This document shows, piece after piece, positions 17,055 to 24,426 of a stretch of DNA of 64,000 nt. The notes beneath the pieces are model-generated. The model made no database searches. It worked only from the letters and a program-made list of their open reading frames with translations, and was not told the DNA's origin. The first letter of the stretch is position 1. Every line of letters begins with the position of its first letter. A program made the translations under genes and the position numbers. The stretch is from JAGVPT01 sp963827085 (GTDB lineage: Bacteria > Bacteroidota > Ignavibacteria > UBA10030 > UBA8401), in contig CAWGZY010000002.1 in NCBI GenBank assembly GCA_963827085.1, forward strand, positions 310,001 through 374,000, given 5' to 3'.

Positions 17055-19937
17055 TTAGGGCTCCAGTGTAAAATAAAACGTCGCTCCTTTCTCTACTTCG
17101 CTCTCAGCCCACACTGCGCCGCCATGGCGATTGATGATGCGCTGAACAATTGCAAGCCCAATCCCTGTTCCCGGAAACTCAACCGACGAATGCATCCGTT
17201 GAAAAGCGCTGAACATCTTATCGGCATACTGCATATCGAATCCGGCCCCGTCGTCGCGGACATAGCACACGCTGGTTCCATCACGGTCGGCCGTACCAAA
17301 TTCAATCCGGGCTTTCGCATGCTTTGATGTGAACTTGAATGCATTTTGCATGAGGTTGTCCAGGACGATGTGGAGGAGTTGCGCGTCCCCTACCGCTCTC
17401 ACTTCCGGAGAGATTACGAATTCCACATCTCGATCGGGATCAGTTCTCCGGAGTTCGGTCGCAATTTCATCGGCAATAACACTCAAGTGTACGCCTTCCC
17501 GGCACAACTCGGATCGGCTCACACGCGACAGGCCGAGAATATCGTCTATGAGCTGCGCCATGCGCTGGGTGGCCGCCCGGATTCTTTGTAACGAATCCTT
17601 TCCTTTTTCATCAAGCTTATTTGCATAATCGTCGAGGAGAACGAGGCTGAAACCGTCGATCGATCTCAGCGGGGCCCGCAGATCGTGCGAAACGGAGTAT
17701 GCAAAAGCGTCGAGTTCTTTGTTGGCAATTTCCAATTGTGCGGTGCGCTCAATAACGCGAGTTTCCAGTTCGGCATTGAGCTTTTGAATTTCTTCTTCCG
17801 CCTGCCTTCGCTCGGTGATATCCATGATGTTTCCAAATATCCGGACGATCTTGCCGTCGCTTCTTTCAGCTTTACCGATTGTCCTCACCCACAGGTTCTT
17901 CCCGTGTGCATTAATAAGTTGGAGTTCGAGGTCGTACGGTTCTCCCTTCTCAACCGCCCGATTGAAAGCGTTATCCATTTTTTTCTGTGCCTCAGGAGCA
18001 TAAAATCTGATGTCTTTGTCAGGATTCCCCGGATCATACCCTTTCGGCACGCCATGGATACGGTACACTTCGTCTGTCCATGTAACGCGGGCTTTGGCCA
18101 CGTTGTATTCCCATCCCCCGACTTTTGAAATTTCCTGCGTTTCATTGAGAAGGCGTTGCATTTTACCGATTGCCTGCTCGACCCTCTTGCGCTCGGTGAT
18201 ATCACGTGCAACCTTGGAGGCCCCGACGATATTGCCGCCGGTATCCTTGATTGGTGAGACCGTTACCGAAACATCAATGAGCTGTCCGTTTTTTTTCAAT
18301 CGGACAGTCTCAAAGTGTTGGACGAGTTCGTTTACTCTGATTCTGTCCAAAATCTGTTCTTCCTCATTCAAGCGGTCTTGCGGAACTATTTGCAGAATTG
18401 AATGCCCAACTGATTCCTTTGCGGAATATCCAAAGAGCTTTTCCGCACCTGCGTTCCAACTGGTGATGATGCCGTTCAAGTCCTTTCCGATGATGGCATC
18501 ATCGGATGATTCGACTATTGCCCCCAGCCGGTTGGAATTTTCTTCCGCCCGTTTGCGCTCGGTGATGTCGCGTATATTACACTGAATCACCTTTTTATGA
18601 TCAACCAGATAGACATTGCTCACGAATTCAACCTCGATCCGTCGCCCGTCGGACGTTTCAAGAGGCAAATTTTCGTACCGGATAAATTTTTTCTCCTCCA
18701 ATTCCGCGAAATTCAATTTACTCGCCGCAGTATCCTTGAGGAACCCAAGTTCCCAGAGCTTTTTTCCGATGAATTGTTCGCGCGAATAGCCCAACAATTC
18801 GACTAAAAAGTCATTCACATCGACAACCATCCCCGTATCGCTGTCGATGATCAAAATGCCGTCTCTCGCCGCTTCAAAGAGCCGGTGATACCGTGACTCT
18901 GAAGCAATCAGCGCTTGCGCTCCCTCATAATGCTGCCGGTAAAAGAGGGTGTGCTCGCGGTGCCAGAGCAAACCGACGCTCGACCCAGAGCCAACAAGAA
19001 GTGCAATGATAAGATAAATCATCATCGACAGTCGCTCTCGAACGGGAGCGTACGCCTCAGAAATGTCAACGCGGGCGACAAGAAACCAGGGGGAATTCGG
19101 TACTGATCGTATGTCGGCGATCACCGGAACCCCCCGATAGTCCACTCCTTCGATAATTCCTTCCTTGCCTAACGCCGCTTCTACCGCGGGTGTATTCGTC
19201 TGCGTCAATGGAATTCGAAAATTGAGCGCGCTGTTTGCGTGGAACTTCAACTCATTCAGGAAAAGAGCGTCGTTTCCCTCTTTCCGGACAATCAAAGTTT
19301 CCGATGTGCGGCTTGGAATGGGCCACTGCTGAATGAGTGGATAGAGGTACTTTTCCGGATCGATCCGCAGAGCAAGGATGCCAACGACCGATTTCGGATC
19401 ATCGATATCCCTGATCGGAACCAGGACTTTCAAATACACGCGTTGATCCTGGTCATTACGGTAAAAATCCTGGAAAGCAATATTCCCGGAGCGCAAGGTC
19501 TCTGCAATTTCTTTGTCAAGAATCAGATGCACTCCCTCCCTGCTTTCCGGAACCGCCAATCTCGTATTGAAGTTCGCATCCACCAGCATTCCGAAATCGT
19601 AATCATTTGCCTTCTGTACCTGACCCATCCATGTCGCGATTCTTGTTTTTGCATCGCGGTCATTCCGGTTTTTGATACATCGCTTAACAATACGAGAAAA
19701 AACTTCATTGTTGTAGAATAGTTCAGCATCGGCAATACGCTCTTTTCGCCACTGCACCAGTTCGCCGACTTTGAGTTCTGCTATTGCCGAGAGCTGTCCT
19801 TCCACCACCGTACGGTATTTATGCTCGTAGTCAGAATAATAGAAGTATCCAGCGATAAGAATGCCTAGAGCGAGGAGGGCAAAGATCAGAATGGAGAGTT
19901 TTAAGTTCCGTTGTGTTTTTGCGTCGTAGGTTTTCAT
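17055..19937 (-). CDS. Membrane PAS histidine kinase with periplasmic sensor
   Basis: The start is placed at 19937, where GGGAGCTAAGAAA precedes the ATG, giving 960 residues beginning MKTYDAKTQR. A transmembrane helix (about 13-34) is followed by a ~280-residue extracytoplasmic sensor containing DFGMLVDANFNTRLAV and GILALRIDPEKYLYPL, which resembles a double-Cache or CHASE-type ligand domain. A second helix (about 315-336) follows. Three PAS/PAC units (ending DITERKRAEEN, DITERKRVEQ, DITERRQAEE) lead to a phytochrome-like DHp (YSVSHDLRAPLRSIDGFS) and an ATPase (NLMQNAFKFTSKH, DDGAGFDM, GTGIGLAIV). It has no receiver of its own. A NarL-type regulator on the same strand lies about 330 bp upstream, separated by a family B repeat, so co-transcription is unlikely. 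Confidence 0.9.
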   Translation of the reverse strand: MKTYDAKTQRNLKLSILIFALLALGILIAGYFYYSDYEHKYRTVVEGQLSAIAELKVGELVQWRKERIADAELFYNNEVFSRIVKRCIKNRNDRDAKTRIATWMGQVQKANDYDFGMLVDANFNTRLAVPESREGVHLILDKEIAETLRSGNIAFQDFYRNDQDQRVYLKVLVPIRDIDDPKSVVGILALRIDPEKYLYPLIQQWPIPSRTSETLIVRKEGNDALFLNELKFHANSALNFRIPLTQTNTPAVEAALGKEGIIEGVDYRGVPVIADIRSVPNSPWFLVARVDISEAYAPVRERLSMMIYLIIALLVGSGSSVGLLWHREHTLFYRQHYEGAQALIASESRYHRLFEAARDGILIIDSDTGMVVDVNDFLVELLGYSREQFIGKKLWELGFLKDTAASKLNFAELEEKKFIRYENLPLETSDGRRIEVEFVSNVYLVDHKKVIQCNIRDITERKRAEENSNRLGAIVESSDDAIIGKDLNGIITSWNAGAEKLFGYSAKESVGHSILQIVPQDRLNEEEQILDRIRVNELVQHFETVRLKKNGQLIDVSVTVSPIKDTGGNIVGASKVARDITERKRVEQAIGKMQRLLNETQEISKVGGWEYNVAKARVTWTDEVYRIHGVPKGYDPGNPDKDIRFYAPEAQKKMDNAFNRAVEKGEPYDLELQLINAHGKNLWVRTIGKAERSDGKIVRIFGNIMDITERRQAEEEIQKLNAELETRVIERTAQLEIANKELDAFAYSVSHDLRAPLRSIDGFSLVLLDDYANKLDEKGKDSLQRIRAATQRMAQLIDDILGLSRVSRSELCREGVHLSVIADEIATELRRTDPDRDVEFVISPEVRAVGDAQLLHIVLDNLMQNAFKFTSKHAKARIEFGTADRDGTSVCYVRDDGAGFDMQYADKMFSAFQRMHSSVEFPGTGIGLAIVQRIINRHGGAVWAESEVEKGATFYFTLEP

Positions 19938-20069
19938 TTTCTTAGCTCCCGAATCGCTGCAAGAACTCCGTTGATGCAACGGTGAGGGTTCCTTGAGTGC
20001 GTCCCTAAGGGACTACATCGTCGGTATAACATTACTCGGAGTTTTTGAGATAGCATCTAATTATTAATT

Positions 20070-20270
20070 CACGTTGCGCAAAACCTTTTTTCGACATACC
20101 CCCGGCTCCTCTCTCCAACGCACATGCCCTTGCCGCAGAGGGGAGCTTTGGAAGAGTCTGATAACTTCCCCTCTGTGCGTGGACAAGCGGGTAAGCAAGA
20201 GGGGATTGAGGGGTGTGTTCTTGCGCAACGGATTTTTCGGTTCATGAATTCCTCGTGATGCGTAACATCA
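20070..20270. repeat. MITE-like repeat family B, copy 3, overlapping a gene stop
   Basis: The left end is degenerate (CACGTTGCGCA, 20070-20080). The right end TGCGTAACATCA at 20259-20270 is perfect. The inside keeps ACATACCCCC, CAGAGGGGAG and GAGGGGATTGAGGGGTGTGT. The last three bases of the right end (20268-20270, TCA on this strand) are the TGA stop of the regulator gene on the minus strand. Confidence 0.65.
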
Positions 20271-20960
20271 ATTGTTAATCGTCGAAATGCTTTTTGCGAT
20301 CATCTTGACGGTTTTCTTTGTACATGCAGAGCCGGCACTATCCAGGCGTTCATGCAATGCAATTTTCTCCATGATATTGTGGATATGGCTTTTGATGGTA
20401 TTCGTCGGAACGTGAAGCCGACGACCTATTGCGATGTTGCTTAAACCCTCATCCAACAGCCGAATCACTTCTTGTTCACGTTCTGTCATCCGCACGGCCT
20501 CCATCAAATTGAATTTCCTCTTCTTCATCGCGTGTGTAATAATTTCGGTGAAGAGGGATTTCGCCGGCATTATGGGAAGATTGGCGGTTCCTTTCGCCGC
20601 TGCGCGAATCGTTTTGAGAAAATCGCCGGGGTTTGCGTCTTTAAGAATGAACCCTGAAGCCCCGGCTTTGACGAACCGAATAATGTCCGCCTCCGAGGGA
20701 ACGAGATCCATGACGATCACGCGAGCCCTGGGAAATTCCCTTTTTACCAATTCCACCACCCGCAAACTGTTTTGACTTCGAAGCCCCAAATCCAAAAGAA
20801 TGACATTCGGTTTCAGCTTCTGAATCTTGAGAAGTGTGTCCTTGCTCTTCCCCGATGCTGCGACGATTTTTATATCGCGCTGGCGTGCAAGCATTGCCGC
20901 GATCCCGTTGCGAAAGAGACGGTTATCTTCTATGAGTAAGAGCCTGATTGCTTTCATCAT
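20268..20960 (-). CDS. NarL/FixJ-family response regulator 1
   Basis: The 230-residue protein has a receiver (LLLIEDNRLF; Asp57 in VILLDLGLR; Lys107 in GFILKDANP) and a C-terminal LuxR-type helix-turn-helix (MTEREQEVIRLLDEGLSN to NTIKSHIHNIMEKI, about 158-203). It should bind DNA as a phosphorylated dimer. Its start codon overlaps the pilin gene stop as TGATG at 20958-20962, so translation of the two is probably coupled. A near-paralogue of equal length is encoded at 22654-23346. The gene's stop lies in a family B repeat, and the last residues (after about SAGSACTKK) differ from the paralogue's tail. The natural C-terminus may therefore have been altered by insertion. Confidence 0.9.
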   Translation of the reverse strand: MMKAIRLLLIEDNRLFRNGIAAMLARQRDIKIVAASGKSKDTLLKIQKLKPNVILLDLGLRSQNSLRVVELVKREFPRARVIVMDLVPSEADIIRFVKAGASGFILKDANPGDFLKTIRAAAKGTANLPIMPAKSLFTEIITHAMKKRKFNLMEAVRMTEREQEVIRLLDEGLSNIAIGRRLHVPTNTIKSHIHNIMEKIALHERLDSAGSACTKKTVKMIAKSISTINN

Positions 20961-21373
20961 CAGTTGAGTTTGGTCGGCGATTGAGTCTGATTAGTCACTG
21001 TCATATCATACGAACAGAACGACCCGTCGCTGAGTGATGTTTTGCCGACGCCGTGCAGAACGATTGTCGTGGCAGTCCCCGCCGTTTTTATCGTATATGT
21101 GCCGTTAGGGTTGTTCGTAAATGCGGTGGACGCTAAATTTCCCAGCCCCGGTGCGTCTGCCGTAAGGCCGACAAATGAGTTGCCACCTCCGCCGAGAGTT
21201 ACCGGCTTTGCGTAATATTGCTGCGCTTTTGCCGCAAGTGTCGTCAAGTCTGCGATCACGGAGCTTCGATTTTGGTCGACCGCGTTATCCTGGAACATCG
21301 TGATACCGACGGCCACGGCGATACCCACAATGATAACGCCCAAGATGATCAGAAGAAGCTGCTGCTGTCCCAT
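20960..21373 (-). CDS. Pilin-like protein 1 with atypical short leader
   Basis: The 137-residue protein starts MGQQQLLLIILGVIIVG right after a full AGGAGGT ribosome site. The first ~25 residues form one hydrophobic helix. Residues 27-60 (NAVDQNRSSVIADLTTLAAK and QQYYAKP) are amphipathic, followed by a glycine-rich GGGGNSFVGL loop and a beta-rich end (TYTIKTAGTATTIVLHGVG). This resembles type IV pilins and pseudopilins, with Gly at -1 after a two-residue leader. Position 5 of the mature form is Leu, not the usual Glu. It is about three-quarters identical to the protein encoded at 21752-22165. Assembly by the PilB-like ATPase near 2 kb is possible. It is translationally coupled to a NarL-type regulator. 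Confidence 0.65.
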   Translation of the reverse strand: MGQQQLLLIILGVIIVGIAVAVGITMFQDNAVDQNRSSVIADLTTLAAKAQQYYAKPVTLGGGGNSFVGLTADAPGLGNLASTAFTNNPNGTYTIKTAGTATTIVLHGVGKTSLSDGSFCSYDMTVTNQTQSPTKLN

Positions 21374-21751
21374 TGAAACCTCCTAGTAAATTAAGTGAAA
21401 TATGTTGCTCCTCACGTTATGTACCTGATGTTACCTGAAACTTTTCAAATGCCGCATCTAGAAACCCGGTCGAAATGTTGCCACAACGATGTGAAGGCGC
21501 AAGTTCAAAACTGCCAGCGATCCAATATGTTCTTCTTCGTGTCTTGGCGTCTTTGTGGCCATAAAAAGGTTTTCGTCCGATCTTCTATCAGAGCTTTACT
21601 GACTGCTGTAGTTCCTGTGAAGTTCACAGATTTTTAATCCCGAAGGGACGAACTATGTTTAGTGAAATAACTCGCTTTTGCTTGAAGCCTCATAGGAGCG
21701 ATATAAGCAACGTATTGAGCCTGCTCTGCGTACTATCGGTTATCGACAATG
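21374..21751. other. Gene-free spacer between the two pilin-like genes
   Basis: No convincing coding frame is present. Directly after the pilin start it holds the strong AGGAGGT site read on the minus strand. At about 21630-21715 the words CCCGAAGGGACGAACTATG and TCATAGGAGCGATAT resemble a repeat type common between genes in this lineage. A promoter for pilin gene 1 probably lies here but I cannot place it. Confidence 0.35.
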
Positions 21752-22165
21752 TTAGTTCGTCTTCGTCGGTGTTTGGGTCTTTAGAGTTACTGCCATGTCA
21801 TACGCAGGGAACGTCCCGTCGCTGAGTGCAATCTTGCCGACGCCATGCAGAATGACTGTCGCGGCGGTTCCTGCCGTTTTAATAGTGTATACTCCGTTTG
21901 CATTATTCGTGAACGTAGTCAATGCAAGCAACGCCAATCCCGGGGCATCCGCCGTCAACCCCACGAATGAGTTTCCACCGCCCCCCTGGCTTTTCGGCTT
22001 TGCATTATATTGCTGCGCCTTCGCTGATAACGTGGTGAGGTCTGCAATGACCGCATTTCGGTTTTGATCCACCGCGTTATCTTTGAACAACGTGATGCCG
22101 ACTGCTACTGCGACACCGACGATGATAACACCCAGGATAATCAGTAGAAGCTGCTGCTGTCCCAT
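21752..22165 (-). CDS. Pilin-like protein 2 with atypical short leader
   Basis: This 137-residue paralogue of the protein encoded at 20960-21373 has the same MGQQQLLLIILGVIIVG start, the same DNAVDQNR and GGGGNSFVGLTADAPGL blocks and the same VLHGVGK-like strand. Differences cluster in the middle and the tail (KTQTPTKTN), and the single Cys of copy 1 (GSFCSYD) is absent (GTFPAYD). AAGAGGATTCT precedes the ATG. The pair probably arose by tandem duplication and may provide major and minor subunits. It is not followed by a regulator gene but lies between pilin 1 and the second NarL-type regulator, all on one strand. Confidence 0.65.
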   Translation of the reverse strand: MGQQQLLLIILGVIIVGVAVAVGITLFKDNAVDQNRNAVIADLTTLSAKAQQYNAKPKSQGGGGNSFVGLTADAPGLALLALTTFTNNANGVYTIKTAGTAATVILHGVGKIALSDGTFPAYDMAVTLKTQTPTKTN

Positions 22166-22246
22166 AGAATCCTCTTCTTATTATAAATAGATTGAATCAT
22201 CGAGTTTATCTATATGCGTCTTACTCAATTTGCTCTATTATTAACC

Positions 22247-22283
22247 GGTGTTACGCGAAATTTTTAAACGCTGCGTAATATTA
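22247..22283. repeat. MITE-like repeat family B, collapsed copy 4
   Basis: GGTGTTACGCGAAATTTTTAA followed by CGCTGCGTAATATTA has only the two ends of family B with the interior lost. A family A repeat starts 5 bp later, the same B-then-A order as near 8.1 and 16.9 kb. Confidence 0.45.
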
Positions 22284-22287
22284 TTTT

Positions 22288-22410
22288 GAAACATCTGAAA
22301 AATTGTTTCGCGCTAAGCCGCTAAGGCGCAAAGGTTCTCTTTTAGAATCATTTTGCGACTTTGCGTCTTTGCGCGAGCCGCACTTTCGGGATTATTCAGA
22401 AGGCTCAATT
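22288..22410. repeat. Dispersed repeat family A, best-preserved copy
   Basis: It runs from GAAACATCTGAAAAATTGTT through GCGCTAAGCCGCTAAGGCGC and GCGACTTTGCGTCTTTGCGC to GGATTATTCAGAAGGCTCAA. The ends are imperfect inverted repeats. It is flanked by near-identical 13-mers, CTGCGTAATATTA at 22271-22283 and CTGCGTAGTATTA at 22418-22430, which could be a target duplication. The rest of the gap to 22653 shows no gene. Confidence 0.65.
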
Positions 22411-22653
22411 CATAACTCTGCGTAGTATTACATCAAGAGAAAAGCGGTTAGTGTCCCGGCACGTGCGTTGTTTCAGATGCCGCTTTCCCCGGCAGCATCA
22501 AAAAAGAGGATGATTCTTAAACTATGATGTCTAATCGCTTCTCATTAGTGTATACAGCATAGGGAGGCTCCTGGACAAAATAAATAGTCCAAATGGGTGA
22601 AAAAATGATTAATCCCTTAAAGAGGGGCAGCCGGAGTCTCGTAAGGCAGTGTG

Positions 22654-23346
22654 TTATTGGTCCAGCAGAGATATGGTCCCGGCGATATCCGAGATGGAAT
22701 CGATCTTAGCCGACTGGGTGGCGATCTGAATTCTGGAGTGGAGGGCCAGTTTTTCCAGAATGTTGTGGACGTGGCTTTTTACCGTGTAGGCGGAGATATG
22801 GATGTTTTCAGCAATTTCCTTGTTGGTCATTCCTTTTGCAATCAATTCAATGATTTGCCGCTCTCGTTTTGTCATTCGAACTCCCTCAATCAGTTCCGAT
22901 TCCTTCACTTTTGTCAAAGCATGCTCAATGATTTGAGAAAAAAGCGAATCGGTCAAAATGGACGGGAGAACTTTTTTGCCTTGGGCAACCGAACGAATCG
23001 TTTTAAGAAAATCGACGGTAGAAGCATTCTTGAGGATAAATCCCGACACTCCAGTCTCGACAAAATTAACAACATCGGACTGTGCCGGAACTAGATCCAT
23101 CACGATCACTCTGACATCCGGGAAATCTCTTCTCATGAGCTTAACGATTTCCAGGCTGTTTTGAGATCGTAAACTAAGGTCAAGAAGAACGATATGAGGT
23201 TTGCGGGATCGTATTTTGGGCGGGAGCTTTTCGCCGTTCCCGTGCGTTGACTCCACCGTCATATCCGGCTGTTTCTTCAGGATAGACGAGATCCCTTCGC
23301 GGAGAAGGCGATTATCTTCGATAATCAGAAGCCTTATCTTTCCCAT
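22654..23346 (-). CDS. NarL/FixJ-family response regulator 2
   Basis: The 230-residue protein is parallel to the regulator at 20268-20960: receiver with Asp56 in IVLLDLSLRSQNSL, the shared IVMDLVP and SGFILK segments, a linker with DSLFSQIIEHAL, and a LuxR-type helix-turn-helix (MTKRERQIIELIAKGMTN to TVKSHVHNILEKLAL). The two regulators bracket the two pilin-like genes on the same strand, suggesting that one controls the pilins in response to nearby kinases. About 490 bp with repeats separates it from pilin gene 2. No kinase is fused or adjacent, so its partner is probably one of the kinases encoded between 3 and 20 kb. Confidence 0.9.
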   Translation of the reverse strand: MGKIRLLIIEDNRLLREGISSILKKQPDMTVESTHGNGEKLPPKIRSRKPHIVLLDLSLRSQNSLEIVKLMRRDFPDVRVIVMDLVPAQSDVVNFVETGVSGFILKNASTVDFLKTIRSVAQGKKVLPSILTDSLFSQIIEHALTKVKESELIEGVRMTKRERQIIELIAKGMTNKEIAENIHISAYTVKSHVHNILEKLALHSRIQIATQSAKIDSISDIAGTISLLDQ

Positions 23347-23532
23347 GCCAAATCCTCAGAGGCTGAAGAAGCGATTCCTATTTCAGAAGTTTGGAATCTG
23401 TCATCTGACAGCAAGGATTACTATCGAGGCGATTAACAATTGAAGGATGGTAATTCTTTTTTCGCCTCCACGAATATAGAATATGCAAGTATAATCAATT
23501 TAAAATAAAAAACCAATATCCACTGTATTCAA

Positions 23533-23686
23533 TACCATGCTGCTGGTAGTGACTCAAGTTCAAAGTATCTGTAGGTCAGACATTTGGTGAAGCCATTCCT
23601 TCGGAACTTGGCTGACCTATCTGACAGGCATGAATGCCTGTCCCACCCCCAGAAAATTTATCAAACTGAGTCATTACCATGCTGCT
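23533..23686. repeat. Small inverted-repeat element flanked by a 12-bp direct repeat
   Basis: TACCATGCTGCT occurs at 23533-23544 and again at 23675-23686. Between them TGACTCAAGTT (23550-23560) faces AAACTGAGTCA (23663-23673), an imperfect inverted pair. The interior has GGTCAGACATTTGG and CTGACAGGCATGAATGCCTG but no coding frame. It lies in the 507 bp gap between divergent regulator genes. The rest of that gap is AT-rich (a TATAAT word at 23490) with no gene. Confidence 0.45.
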
Positions 23687-23853
23687 CTTTGTCTTGAATT
23701 TCACGTATCAAAGCCGTAACATTCTAGAGTTACCTACGTAAGGCGACCGATAAAGCACTTAGGCAAAATGGCCGGATACAGGACGCAGTCGGTCCGGTCC
23801 CATTCGATCAAAAACTATTCCGACTTCGATTCTAAACGGGGAGGAGAAGAGCA

Positions 23854-24213
23854 ATGAAAACAGTTCTCGTTGTCGATGACGATTCTGAAGTTAGAAACAT
23901 TTTGAAGCTGCTTCTTTCAGCAGACGGCTTGAGAGTTTTGGAAGCGGAAAATGGCGATGCGGCTTTGGCGCTGGCTCGTGAATACATTCCGGACCTCATC
24001 ATAAGCGATGTCATGATGGATAAGGTAAATGGGTTCATGTTGATCCGGTTTCTTCGGGAAGACCCATCCACGGAAAAGATTCCCGTGATTCTTGCAACGG
24101 GGAAAGCACAGAGTGCGGACGCCTGGGACATGGATCCGAGCATCGCTTATCTGCAGAAACCAATTGCACCCGATGAATTGCTGGCGGCAGTAAAAAAAAT
24201 GATGAAACCGTGA
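23854..24213 (+). CDS. Single-domain response regulator (CheY-like)
   Basis: A very strong ribosome site (GGGGAGGAGAAGAGCA) precedes the ATG. The 119-residue receiver has VLVVDDDSEV, the phospho-acceptor Asp in LIISDVMMDKVNG, Thr in ILATGKA and Lys in YLQKPIAP. The usual MP after the Asp loop reads MMD, which is tolerated. It stands alone on the plus strand, divergent from the NarL-type regulator 2, with about 210 bp before the next gene. As an output-less receiver it probably serves one of the hybrid kinases of this region. Confidence 0.88.
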   Translation: MKTVLVVDDDSEVRNILKLLLSADGLRVLEAENGDAALALAREYIPDLIISDVMMDKVNGFMLIRFLREDPSTEKIPVILATGKAQSADAWDMDPSIAYLQKPIAPDELLAAVKKMMKP

Positions 24214-24426
24214 TGCCGGCCAGGATTGAACTGCATCGTCTCCACGCTGCCTGAGAATCATACTCGACAAGAAACAGACAAAAAAAGGGGAATCCTCGGA
24301 TAGATACCCATCCGAAAATTTTCGAATTCAATGTAGAATAATTCGCTCTAAATACTCGAGGCGACCGCACAGGGTGGCATCAATGAACAATCAAAGAAAA
24401 TAAACAGCTATGCCCAAAAAATTCTG

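Noticed and set aside
16757..22410. Possible CRISPR array from recurring CGCAAAG and CCCCTCTC words
   Set aside because: Copies are kilobases apart, not regularly spaced, are palindromic themselves and there are no cas genes.
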